Shown: positions 7,701 through 15,931 of the stretch, one piece after another
Numbering within the stretch: the stretch's first letter is position 1
Layout: the number at the start of each line of letters is the position of its first letter
From: Actinoplanes sp. N902-109
Lineage (GTDB): Bacteria; Actinomycetota; Actinomycetes; Mycobacteriales; Micromonosporaceae
NCBI RefSeq assembly: GCF_000389965.1
Contig: NC_021191.1
Location: 1,799,501 to 1,863,500, forward strand
DNA: 64,000 bases
Direction of reading: 5' to 3'
Program-made: the position numbers and the translations under genes
Notes under the pieces: model-generated
Seen by the model: the letters and a program-made list of their open reading frames with translations, nothing else
Database searches by the model: none
Told to the model about the DNA's origin: nothing

Positions 7701-9311
7701 TCAGCAGGCCGGCGGCGCCGCGCCGGGCGCTCCGGACCGGGTGAACTCCAGCCGGGTGGTGTCCGTCCGGGGCAGCACCACGGCGAACCCGCTGCCGGGC
7801 GACCACGAGGCGGGCAGGAAAAGATACTGGTCACCGGACTGCAGGATCAGCTTCAACCCGTCGTAGCGGAAGGCGTAGCCCGCATCCTTGGCCGAGCACC
7901 GCGTCTCGCGCACGCCGGGGTGCCGCAGGCTGAGGCTCTTCTCGCTGTAGACCGTCGCGTTCGGGTACGCACCCAGCTCCGCGGCCAGCTGCCGGGCCCG
8001 CGACCGCCCCACCGCGGCCGAATAGTCGTTGGCCGCCCAGAACAGCCCCAGCCCGACCAGGATGACCAGCACCGACCACGCGATGACCGACACCCCGACG
8101 GGTACGGCAGCACGCGCGGCCCGCACCGACAGCACCACCACCACAGCGCCGGCGGCCAGGCACAACGGCGCCACCACCAGCGGCCGGTTCAGCGGGGTCC
8201 GGACCACCACCGCGGACAACCCGTTGACCACCATGAGTACGCCCACGGCGCGCACGAACCGCCGCACCACCCGGCTGCCCCGAGCCCGGTCCAGCGCCGG
8301 CCATCCCACCAGCACCCCCAGCCCCACCGCCGCGGCCACGGTCAACGGCACGAACAGTCCGTCCACACTGAGCTGCAGATAATCGCGCGTGGTCAACCCC
8401 AGCAACGAGGAGTCCACCCCGAAGTAGTCGTAGAAGTAGTAAGCCCGCGACCACCCGAAGTAGAACAGGATCCCGGACACCACAGTCGTCGACCCCAGCG
8501 CAATCCCCAACCCCTTCGTCACCTGCGCAAGCCCCGCCGCCGTGGAACCGTCCGCCCGCTGCGTGCTCTCGGGTGGCGGGGTCGCGGGGTCGGTGCCCTC
8601 GGGCGGTGTGGTCGCGGCGCTTGGCGGGGACGGCGTGGGTGTGGTGCCCGGGTGCGACGCCGTGTCGTGCGGCTCGGTTGCTGTGTTGCGGTGCTGTGCA
8701 GTGTTGGGCGGTGTGGCGGGGGTGTTGGGATGTGGCGCGGTGCTGGGCGGTGTGACGGGGGTGCTGGGGTGCGGTGCGGTGCTGGGCGGTGTGACGGGGG
8801 TGCGCAGCGGGGGTGTGGGCTCCGGCGATCGGGAGGGCGGGCCGGTCGGCGAGATCTCCGAACCCGGCGCCGCGGCGGGGATGTCGGGCGCTGGGGTGGC
8901 GTGCGCAGGTATGTCGGGTGCGGGTGTGCCGGGCGCCGCGGCGGGGATGTCGAGCGCGGGTGTGCCGGGCGCGGCGGCGGGTGTGCCGGGCGCGGCGGCG
9001 GGGATGTCGAGCGCGGGTGTGCCGGGCGCGGCGGCGGGTGTGCCGGGCGCGGCGGCGGGGATGTCGAGCGCGGGTGTGCCGGGCGCGGCGGCGGGTGTGC
9101 CGGGCGCGGCGGCGGGGATGTCGGGTGCGGGTGTGCGGGGCGCCGGGGCGGGGTTGTCGGGCGCTGGGGTGCCGTGCGCAGGTATGCCGGGCGCGGGGGT
9201 GCCGGGTGCCGAGGCGGCGGGGGAGGGGACGGCGGCTCTGCCCGTGGGCCGCGGCGGATGGTTGCCGTGCCGCGGCTCGCGACCGTCGGTCCCGGTTGCG
9301 CGGGAGGTCAT
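7701..9311 (-). CDS. Proline-rich repeat membrane protein
   Basis: 536 residues. The first half (about residues 20-250) is a disordered Pro/Ala/Thr-rich region with two sets of tandem repeats, a 19-residue unit and a 13-residue unit (see repeats). The second half has about five hydrophobic spans, beginning with GLGIALGSTTVVSGILFYF, and ends with a roughly 110-residue soluble domain containing two cysteines (ETRCSA and the terminal APPAC). It is translationally coupled to the upstream lipoprotein gene through an ATGA overlap at 9308-9311. I do not recognise a family. A surface or cell-wall-spanning role would fit the topology, but this is only inference. Confidence 0.7.
   Translation of the reverse strand: MTSRATGTDGREPRHGNHPPRPTGRAAVPSPAASAPGTPAPGIPAHGTPAPDNPAPAPRTPAPDIPAAAPGTPAAAPGTPALDIPAAAPGTPAAAPGTPALDIPAAAPGTPAAAPGTPALDIPAAAPGTPAPDIPAHATPAPDIPAAAPGSEISPTGPPSRSPEPTPPLRTPVTPPSTAPHPSTPVTPPSTAPHPNTPATPPNTAQHRNTATEPHDTASHPGTTPTPSPPSAATTPPEGTDPATPPPESTQRADGSTAAGLAQVTKGLGIALGSTTVVSGILFYFGWSRAYYFYDYFGVDSSLLGLTTRDYLQLSVDGLFVPLTVAAAVGLGVLVGWPALDRARGSRVVRRFVRAVGVLMVVNGLSAVVVRTPLNRPLVVAPLCLAAGAVVVVLSVRAARAAVPVGVSVIAWSVLVILVGLGLFWAANDYSAAVGRSRARQLAAELGAYPNATVYSEKSLSLRHPGVRETRCSAKDAGYAFRYDGLKLILQSGDQYLFLPASWSPGSGFAVVLPRTDTTRLEFTRSGAPGAAPPAC
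8701..8805 (-). repeat. 39-bp tandem repeat inside the proline-rich protein gene
   Basis: About 2.7 copies start at 8701, 8740 and 8779. The last two are almost identical and the first has a few substitutions. On the coding strand each unit encodes 13 residues of the type HPSTPVTPPSTAP. Confidence 0.75.
8947..9117 (-). repeat. Three identical 57-bp tandem repeats
   Basis: Units start at 8947, 9004 and 9061 and are identical base for base; partial, diverged units flank them on both sides. Each encodes 19 residues (a PAAAPGTP block twice, then ALDI), keeping the reading frame. Identity without synonymous drift suggests recent slippage or recombination. Confidence 0.9.
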
Positions 9312-10546
9312 GGTCTCGGGGAACCGCCGCCGGGGTGCCCGGCCAGGTAAGTGTCGCCGCCGTTGGGGCCGCCCTCCCCGCCGTCAGGCTTGTCACCGGT
9401 GCTGGTGCCGCCGCCGATCGGGCCGCCCGACGAGCGCAGACTGCTCGCGGAGAACCCGACCGATGCGTCGCGCGCACCGCCCCGGACCGCCGTGCCACCG
9501 TTGAGGATCGCCGAGCCGCCGAGCCAGCACGAACCAGTCGATCGGCCGCCCGAGAAGCCCAGGACGCCTGAGAAGATCGAGCTGCCCAAGGTGCCCACGA
9601 CGATTGATCTGGCCAAGGTCACCGAGGCGCCCGGGATGAACGCGGCGCCCGAGTCGCTGCCCGGGGAGTCCGACCCGGTCGAGCCGTCGCTGGAATCCGA
9701 GCCGCCGCCCGACGTACCCGAGGTGCCCGAACCGCTGCCGCCGTCGCTCTCCGAGGAGCCCGACCCAGTCGAGCCGTCACCGGTCGAGCCGCCGTCGGAG
9801 CCGTCACCGGTCGATCCGTCGCCGGTCGAGCTGCCGCCGGTGGAGCCGTCGCCCGTGGAGCCGTCGCCGGTGGAGCCGGAGCCGTCGCCGGTGGAGCCGG
9901 AGTCGCCGCCCGTCGAGCCGGAGTCGCCGCCCGTCGAGCCGGAGTCGCCGCCGCTGGAGTCGCCGCCGCTGGAGTCGTCGCTGGAGTCGCCGCCGTTGGG
10001 GTTCGCGGCTTCGGCACGGTCGATGTCATTGCATTCCTGGGCACCGGCGATGATGGTGATAGTCATGTGCTTGCGGTAGCGGAAAGTCGTGTCCGGCCCC
10101 GGGTCGCTCCCGCTGTAGCGGCACCGCGTGAGACTGTCGTTCGTGTAGGCGATGGCGATCCTCACGCACAGGGTCCCGCCGCACTGCCTGGTCAGGTCGG
10201 CCTCGATCACCGGAAGCTTCCTGCTGAGCAGCACGCCCTGGTCTTGGGTGCGCGCCGGCATGTGCATCGGTGATCCGGGCGCCGGCCCGCTGTTCTCGCC
10301 GGGCTCGGGCGCGCCCGGCGCCTGCCCGCCACCATGTGCCCCCGGCGCACCCGGCACGTTGCCGCCAGAGCCAGAGCCAGAGCCGGTGCCCGTACCGGAG
10401 CCGGAGCCGGAGCCCACACCGGAGCCGGAGCCGTCGGTCGCGGTGCCCGGGTCCGACAGGGACGAGGAGTCGGCGGCCATCGGGTCGTTGCAGCCGGTCA
10501 GGAGGAGGCATCCGAGGAAGGCCGTTGCCGCCGTGCGTCGCTTCAT
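9308..10546 (-). CDS. Ser/Gly/Asp-rich repeat lipoprotein
   Basis: 412 residues from ATG 10546 (a GTG two codons upstream is also possible). The N-terminus is a lipoprotein signal with lipobox LLLTGC, so Cys about 19 should be lipidated and the protein anchored outside the membrane. Next come a GSGSGTG-type linker, a roughly 80-residue domain with a likely disulphide (RQCGGTLCVRIAIAY), and a long run of GGDSGSTG- and GDGSTG-type repeats (9690-10005). The C-terminal 100 residues are glycine/serine-rich with a hydrophobic stretch. The stop overlaps the start of the proline-rich membrane protein, so the two products probably work together. No family recognised. Confidence 0.65.
   Translation of the reverse strand: MKRRTAATAFLGCLLLTGCNDPMAADSSSLSDPGTATDGSGSGVGSGSGSGTGTGSGSGSGGNVPGAPGAHGGGQAPGAPEPGENSGPAPGSPMHMPARTQDQGVLLSRKLPVIEADLTRQCGGTLCVRIAIAYTNDSLTRCRYSGSDPGPDTTFRYRKHMTITIIAGAQECNDIDRAEAANPNGGDSSDDSSGGDSSGGDSGSTGGDSGSTGGDSGSTGDGSGSTGDGSTGDGSTGGSSTGDGSTGDGSDGGSTGDGSTGSGSSESDGGSGSGTSGTSGGGSDSSDGSTGSDSPGSDSGAAFIPGASVTLARSIVVGTLGSSIFSGVLGFSGGRSTGSCWLGGSAILNGGTAVRGGARDASVGFSASSLRSSGGPIGGGTSTGDKPDGGEGGPNGGDTYLAGHPGGGSPRP
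9690..10005 (-). repeat. Low-complexity Ser/Gly/Asp-coding repeat tract
   Basis: Imperfect repeats with a period of mostly 9-24 bases. They encode GGDSGST, GDGSTG and SSGGDSSG units in the lipoprotein. The frame is preserved throughout. Confidence 0.75.
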
Positions 10547-10826
10547 GCGCACCGGAGATCACCCGCTTCGACGTTGGGTGATGTCAGCGTCGGACCGGGT
10601 GACGGGGGTGGGCAACGGTCGTGTCAGCCCGGCGTCAGACCGCATTCCGACATGGCCGGGCGGTACGAAACCCGGTGTCCGGTTTCTCCCTCACGATCAC
10701 GTTGAGCTGTGTGTTAGCTGATTCGAAGATGGTTAGACCCTGGATATGGCGGGCATCACCTCTGGCAGGCCACGGCATCGGAGCGCCGCTGGACCCGGAC
10801 GTGCACCGCCTGAAGGAGTCCTGACG

Positions 10827-11972
10827 ATGAAGCTGCTGGGTAAGGCCGACCACCACTCGGCACCCGATGACAAGGACCGCGAGGCCGCCCACGCGGCCGG
10901 ATCGCGTGACGCCCACAACAAAGACGCCGGCAGCACCGACGGCGACAGCAAGGGCTTCGATCCGTCGACCTCACGCACCGGCGAGGACCGCGACCGGGAT
11001 CTGTCCGCCCCCAGCCCGGACGCCGGTCCGGACAGTCCGGCCCAGTTGCACGGCAAGGGGCTGATGGGGGCGCTCAAGCGCACGTTCAAGCAGTTCTCCG
11101 AGGACAACATCTCGGACTGGGCGGCCGCGCTGACCTACTACGGCGTGTTGTCGATCTTCCCCGGTGCGTTGGTGCTCGTGTCGATCCTGGGCATGCTCAG
11201 CGACAACGGGCAGAAGACCGTGCAGGACACCCTGAACCAGGTCGCCCCCAGCCAGATCAAGGACCTGGTCAACCAGGTGCTCGGCCAGGTGTCGGACTCC
11301 GGCACGGCGAGCTTCGCCGCGATCATCGGTCTGCTCGTGGCGTTCTGGTCGGCGTCGGGTTACATCGCCGCGTTCATGCGGGCGTCGAACGCGATCTACG
11401 ACGTGCCCGAGGGCCGGCCGATCTGGAAGACGCTGCCGATCCGGGTCGGCGTCACCGCCGTCATCGGCATCATGATGATCATCTCCGCGATCATCGTCGT
11501 GTTCACCGGTGACCTCGCGAAGGCCGTCGGCGACAGCATCGGCCTGGGTTCGGCCGCGGTGACCACGTGGAGCATCGCCAAGTGGCCGGTGCTGGTGATC
11601 CTGGTCAGCCTGATGTTCGCGATCCTGTACTGGGCGTCGCCGAACGCTAAGACCGGCGGGTTCCGCTGGGTCAGCCCGGGTGGCATCTTCGCCGTCGTGC
11701 TGTGGGTGATCGCGTCCGGCGCGTTCGCGTTCTACCTGGCCAACTTTGCCAACTACAACAAGACGTACGGCACCCTGGGCGGTGTCATCGCCTTCCTGGT
11801 CTGGCTGTGGATCTCGAACATCGCCATCATGCTGGGCGCGGAGCTGGACGCCGAGCTGGAACGCGGCCGGGCCATCGCGGCCGGGCACTCCCCGGACGAC
11901 GAGCCGTTCCTGCAGCTGCGTGACGACCGCAAGCTCAAGAAGGGCAGCGAGAAGGGCCTGAGTACGAACTGA
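10827..11972 (+). CDS. YihY/BrkB family inner-membrane protein
   Basis: 381 residues from ATG 10827, chosen for the AAGGAG at 10813-10818. An 80-residue charged, disordered N-terminus (rich in Asp, Lys, Ser) precedes six predicted spans. The family pattern is clear: DNISDWAAALTYYGVLSIFPGALVL at the first span, a middle FWSASGYIAAFMRASNAIYDVPEGRP segment, and the last spans with YGTLGGVIAFLVWLWISNIAIMLGAELDAELER. The role of the family is not settled (once called RNase BN in error; some members are linked to lipid or polysaccharide export). It is a single gene with its own strong terminator. Confidence 0.92.
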   Translation: MKLLGKADHHSAPDDKDREAAHAAGSRDAHNKDAGSTDGDSKGFDPSTSRTGEDRDRDLSAPSPDAGPDSPAQLHGKGLMGALKRTFKQFSEDNISDWAAALTYYGVLSIFPGALVLVSILGMLSDNGQKTVQDTLNQVAPSQIKDLVNQVLGQVSDSGTASFAAIIGLLVAFWSASGYIAAFMRASNAIYDVPEGRPIWKTLPIRVGVTAVIGIMMIISAIIVVFTGDLAKAVGDSIGLGSAAVTTWSIAKWPVLVILVSLMFAILYWASPNAKTGGFRWVSPGGIFAVVLWVIASGAFAFYLANFANYNKTYGTLGGVIAFLVWLWISNIAIMLGAELDAELERGRAIAAGHSPDDEPFLQLRDDRKLKKGSEKGLSTN

Positions 11973-11990
11973 CGGTGCGCGCGTCGAGGA

Positions 11991-12023
11991 GCCGGGCGGT
12001 GGGGCAACCCACCGCCCGGCTTT
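11991..12023 (+). terminator. Strong rho-independent terminator after the YihY gene
   Basis: A perfect 13-bp GC-rich stem (11991-12003 with 12008-12020), a GCAA tetraloop of the GNRA type, and TTT at 12021-12023. Confidence 0.9.
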
Positions 12024-12042
12024 GTCGTACAGCCGGTCGGAA

Positions 12043-12068
12043 AACTTTTGAATACAGCGACAAAAGTT
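12043..12068. promoter_or_regulatory. Candidate operator of the ROK-regulated sugar operon
   Basis: The inverted repeat AACTTTTG (12043-12050) / CAAAAGTT (12061-12068) has a 10-base spacer. It is AT-rich in a GC-rich context and lies about 100 bases before the ROK regulator gene that heads the operon. Its symmetry fits a dimeric repressor; binding by the adjacent ROK protein is an inference. Confidence 0.55.
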
Positions 12069-12171
12069 CACGGGGATTTACGAGAAGGTATGGACGGGAG
12101 AGCCGGAAGAGTCCTAGTGTGACGGGCGTAACACCGTGTGTTTGCGTCGGTGGGAACGGCCGGAGGTGCCC

Positions 12172-13350
12172 GTGCATGTCGTCGACGCCCCCCATCTTCG
12201 CCTGCTGCGCCTGTTGCGGGACGAGGGTCCGACCTCGCGGGCCGAGCTCGGTGATCGCCTCGATCTGACCCGGCCGCGACTGCTCGCCGAGGTCGAACGG
12301 CTCGTCGCCGTGGGGTACGTCGCCGAGGCCGGGATGGCCGCCTCTCGCGGTGGCCGGCGCTCCACGCTGGTCGAGCTGCATCCCCGGTTGCGCTTCGCCG
12401 CCGTCGACCTGGGCGCCAGCTCCATCGACATCGAGGTGACCAACGGGCGGCTCGAGCCCGTCGCGTCGTACCAGGAGAGCATCGACATCCGCTCCGGGCC
12501 CAAGGTGATCCTGCACCGGGTCAGCGAGCTGCTGGCGAAGGCGCGCACCGATGGTTCGTACGAGAAACTGGATGCCATCGGGATCGGCGTGCCGGGCCCG
12601 GTGAGCTTCCGCGACGGTGTCCCGGTGTCGCCGCCGATCATGCCGGGCTGGGACCGCTATCCGGTGCGTGAGCTGCTCACCCGCGAGCACGGCTGCCCGG
12701 CCGTGGTGGACAACGACGTCAACATCATGGCGATCGGCGAACGGCACGGCGGGGTCGCCCACTCCGTCGACGACTTCCTGTTCGTCAAGATAGGTACGGG
12801 CATCGGCTGCGGCATCCACCTGGCCGGCGACGTGTACCGGGGCGTGGACGGCTGTGCCGGCGACATCGGCCACATCCAGGTCGACGCGCACGGTCCGATG
12901 TGCTCGTGCGGCAACGCCGGCTGCCTGGAGGCGCTGTTCAGCGGGGCGGCGCTGGCCCGCGACGCGCTCGCCGCCGCGCGCACCGGCGAGTCCCCGGCCC
13001 TGGCCGAGCGGCTCGCCGCGAACGGCACGCTCGGCGCCCGGGACGTGGCCGACGGCGCTGCCGAGGGCGACGTCACCTGCATCCGGCTGATCCGCGACGG
13101 GGGCCGCCGGGTCGGGGCGGTGCTGGCCACCCTGGTCAGCTTTGCCAACCCGTCGATGATCGTGATCGGTGGCGGCCTGGCCCAGCTGGGGCACATCCTG
13201 CTGGCCGAGATCCGCAGCGTGGTCTACCGCCGGTCGCTGCCGCTGGCCACCGGCAACCTGCCCGTCGTGCTCAGCGAGCTGAGCGCCCGCGCCGGGGTGA
13301 CCGGAGCCGCGGTGCTGGCCAGTGACACGGCGTTCGAGCAGGCATCATGA
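12172..13350 (+). CDS. ROK-family transcriptional repressor
   Basis: 392 residues from GTG 12172, chosen because GGAGG lies 5 bases upstream; GTG 12136 is an alternative. An N-terminal winged helix (LLRLLRDEGPTSRAELGDRLDLTRP, residues about 7-60) is followed by the ROK sugar-kinase-like fold. This shows VDLGASSIDIEVTN as phosphate loop, GIGVPGPVSF, and the ROK zinc site region GHIQVDAHGPMCSCGNAGCLEALFSG, with three cysteines. Proteins of this type sense sugars or phosphosugars and repress the transport operon. The stop overlaps the ABC ATPase start (ATGA), so it is the first gene of the operon and probably autoregulated. Confidence 0.92.
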   Translation: MHVVDAPHLRLLRLLRDEGPTSRAELGDRLDLTRPRLLAEVERLVAVGYVAEAGMAASRGGRRSTLVELHPRLRFAAVDLGASSIDIEVTNGRLEPVASYQESIDIRSGPKVILHRVSELLAKARTDGSYEKLDAIGIGVPGPVSFRDGVPVSPPIMPGWDRYPVRELLTREHGCPAVVDNDVNIMAIGERHGGVAHSVDDFLFVKIGTGIGCGIHLAGDVYRGVDGCAGDIGHIQVDAHGPMCSCGNAGCLEALFSGAALARDALAAARTGESPALAERLAANGTLGARDVADGAAEGDVTCIRLIRDGGRRVGAVLATLVSFANPSMIVIGGGLAQLGHILLAEIRSVVYRRSLPLATGNLPVVLSELSARAGVTGAAVLASDTAFEQAS

Positions 13351-14864
13351 CCACCGGCGACGTTGTCCTCCAGCTCAGCGGCGTGGTCAAGACCTTTCCC
13401 GGCGTACGGGCGCTGGACGGCGTCGAGCTCGAGGTGCGCAGGGGCGAGGTGCACTGCCTGCTGGGTCAGAACGGTGCCGGCAAGTCCACGCTGATCAAGG
13501 TGCTGGCCGGGGTGCACCACGCCGACGAGGGCAGCGTCAGCTGGCTGGGGGAGCCCTTCGCGCCGGCCTCACCGCAAGCCGCGATGCGGGCCGGGATCGC
13601 GACGATCCACCAGGAGCTGGATCTCGTCGACGACCTGTCGGTGGCCGAGAACGCCTTCCTGGGTCATGAGAACAGCCGGGCCGGTTTCCTGCGGCGGCGC
13701 GCCACGTCCGCCCGTACCCGGGAGATCCTGGCCCGGCTCGGCCACCCGGAGATCCCGCCGCGCCGGTTGGTGCGCTCGTTGCCGGCGGCGGGCAAGCAGA
13801 TCGTCAGCATGGCGCGCGCCCTGTCGCACGACGCCCGGCTGATCGTCATGGACGAACCCAGCGCGGTGCTCGCCCATGACGAGGTGGCGAACCTGTTCCG
13901 GATCGTCCGGGAGCTGACCGCGCACGGCATCGCGGTCATCTACATCTCGCACCGGCTGGCGGAGATCCGCGACATCGGCGACCGGGTGACGGTGCTCAAG
14001 GACGGCCGCACCACCGCGGCCAACCTGCCGGCCCGGGACACCCCGACGCGCGAGCTGGTCAACCGGATGACCGGGCGCACGATCGAATACGTCTTCCCGC
14101 GGCGCGTCGGCAAGGCCGAGGGCAAGCCGCTGCTCGAGGTGGCGGGACTCACCCGCGCCGGGGAGTTCGCCGACGTCTCCTTGAGCGTACGGGCGGGGGA
14201 GATCGTCGGCATCGCGGGGCTGGTCGGATCCGGGCGTTCCGAGTTGCTGGAGACCATCTTCGGCGCGCGCACCCCGGACGCCGGCACGGTCACCCTCGAC
14301 GGCAAGCCGATCCGCAGCATCGGCGCGGCCGTGCGCCACGGCATGGGCATGGCCCCCGAGGAGCGCAAGAGCCAGGCGCTGCTGCTGGACGAGCCGATCT
14401 ACCGCAACATGACGCTGTCGTCGTTCCCCGGCTATGCCCGTGGCGGGTTCACCGACGCGGGCAAGGAGCGGGCCGCCGCCGACCGCACCGCCGAGCAGCT
14501 GGACCTGCGCCCGCGCGACGTGGGCCGGCCGGTGCGCACCCTGTCCGGCGGCAACCAGCAGAAGGTCGTGGTCGGCCGCTGGCTGCTCGACAAGACCCGG
14601 TTGCTGCTGCTGGACGAGCCGACCCGCGGGGTCGACGTGGGTGCCCGGGCCGAGCTCTACCAGGTCATCCACGACCTCGCCGCCGGTGGGGTGGGCGTGC
14701 TGCTGGTCTCCAGCGAGGTGCCCGAGGTGCTCGGCCTGGCCGACCGGGTGCTGGTGATGCGCGAGGGCCACCTGATCCACGAGGCCCCCGCCGAGGAGAT
14801 CGACGAGGCCCGGATTCTTGATCTTGTGATGTCCGGCTCCTTGTTGGAAGGAGAGCCAGCGTGA
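13347..14864 (+). CDS. Sugar ABC importer, double ATP-binding protein (RbsA/MglA type)
   Basis: 505 residues with two fused ABC modules. The first has Walker A GQNGAGKST, the degenerate signature usual for this family (LPAAGKQIVSMARAL) and Walker B LIVMDEPSAVL. The second has a non-canonical Walker A (GLVGSGRSE, also family-typical), signature LSGGNQQKV and Walker B LLLLDEPTRGVD. This layout is that of CUT2-class carbohydrate importers (ribose, xylose, galactose, inositol). It overlaps the ROK gene upstream and the permease downstream by four bases each. Confidence 0.95.
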   Translation: MTTGDVVLQLSGVVKTFPGVRALDGVELEVRRGEVHCLLGQNGAGKSTLIKVLAGVHHADEGSVSWLGEPFAPASPQAAMRAGIATIHQELDLVDDLSVAENAFLGHENSRAGFLRRRATSARTREILARLGHPEIPPRRLVRSLPAAGKQIVSMARALSHDARLIVMDEPSAVLAHDEVANLFRIVRELTAHGIAVIYISHRLAEIRDIGDRVTVLKDGRTTAANLPARDTPTRELVNRMTGRTIEYVFPRRVGKAEGKPLLEVAGLTRAGEFADVSLSVRAGEIVGIAGLVGSGRSELLETIFGARTPDAGTVTLDGKPIRSIGAAVRHGMGMAPEERKSQALLLDEPIYRNMTLSSFPGYARGGFTDAGKERAAADRTAEQLDLRPRDVGRPVRTLSGGNQQKVVVGRWLLDKTRLLLLDEPTRGVDVGARAELYQVIHDLAAGGVGVLLVSSEVPEVLGLADRVLVMREGHLIHEAPAEEIDEARILDLVMSGSLLEGEPA

Positions 14865-15886
14865 CGCAGACGCTTGCCAAGCCCCCGTCGACGCCGGTCA
14901 GGCAACCGTGGTGGAAGGGTGACGCGGCCGAGCCCGTGCGCCGCAACCTCGGCCTGGTCGGCGTCCTGATCGTGCTCGTCGTCATCGGCGTCGTCACCCG
15001 CCCGGAGCTCTACGGTGACGCGAGCTGGGTGACCGGCAACATCTGGACGATTCTGCAGCAGGCGTCCGCGATCGGCGTCGTCACCGTCGGCATGACCTTC
15101 GTGATCATCGGCGGCGGCATCGACCTGTCGGTGGGTGCCATCATCGCGGTGGCCGGCGTCTGGTCGACCACGCTGGCGACCCAGTCCTACGGCGCGGCGG
15201 GCATGATCTTCACCGCCGTGGTGGTCGGGATCGTGGTGGGTCTGATCAACGGCGTGCTGATCTCGTACGGGAAATTGGTGCCCTTCATCGCGACGCTGGC
15301 CATGATGGTCGCGGCGCGCGGGCTGGCCGCCCAGATCTCCGGCAAGCAGACCCAGGTGTCGTCCAACAGCACCATCAACGGCATCGCCAGCACCAAGATT
15401 TTCGGCGTGCCGGTGCTGGTCGTCATGCTCGCGGTGATCGTCGCGGCGGGCTGGGTGCTGCTCAACCGCACCACCTTCGGCCGGCGCACGGTGGCGATCG
15501 GCGGCAACGCCGAGGCCGCGCGGCTGGCCGGCATCAACGTCCGGCTGCACACCGTGCTGCTGTACGCGCTGTCCGGGCTGTGCTGCGGCATCGCGGCGAT
15601 CATGCTGACGTCGCAGGCCACCAGCGCCCAGGCGGCGATGGCCAACCTCTACGAGCTCGACGCGATCGCCGCGGCGATCATCGGCGGCACGCTGCTCAGC
15701 GGCGGTCGCGGCACCATCATCGGCGCCCTGTTCGGGGTGCTGGTCTTCTCCACGATCACCAACCTGTTCGCGATCAACAACCTTTCCACCGAGGTCCAGA
15801 ACATGGTCAAGGGCGGCATCATCGTGGCCGCCGTGCTCGTCCAGCAGTTCCGCTACCGCTCCCTGAGCCAGCTCCTCAAGCGCTGA
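14861..15886 (+). CDS. Sugar ABC importer permease (RbsC type)
   Basis: 341 residues from GTG 14861, with a GGAAGGAGA ribosome site. It has eight to ten hydrophobic spans and the family hallmarks GGGIDLSVGAIIAVAG in the third span and GGNAEAARLAGINVRLH in the cytoplasmic loop that contacts the ATPase. It forms the membrane channel of the CUT2 importer with the RbsA-like and RbsB-like neighbours. Confidence 0.95.
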   Translation: MTQTLAKPPSTPVRQPWWKGDAAEPVRRNLGLVGVLIVLVVIGVVTRPELYGDASWVTGNIWTILQQASAIGVVTVGMTFVIIGGGIDLSVGAIIAVAGVWSTTLATQSYGAAGMIFTAVVVGIVVGLINGVLISYGKLVPFIATLAMMVAARGLAAQISGKQTQVSSNSTINGIASTKIFGVPVLVVMLAVIVAAGWVLLNRTTFGRRTVAIGGNAEAARLAGINVRLHTVLLYALSGLCCGIAAIMLTSQATSAQAAMANLYELDAIAAAIIGGTLLSGGRGTIIGALFGVLVFSTITNLFAINNLSTEVQNMVKGGIIVAAVLVQQFRYRSLSQLLKR

Positions 15887-15931
15887 TCGCCCGCCCGGAC
15901 CCGCTCTCCGGGTGACCCCTTGGGAGGATTG

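Noticed and set aside
9690..10005. Short repeats considered as a CRISPR-like array
   Set aside because: They are coding, low-complexity, of irregular period and have no unique spacers.
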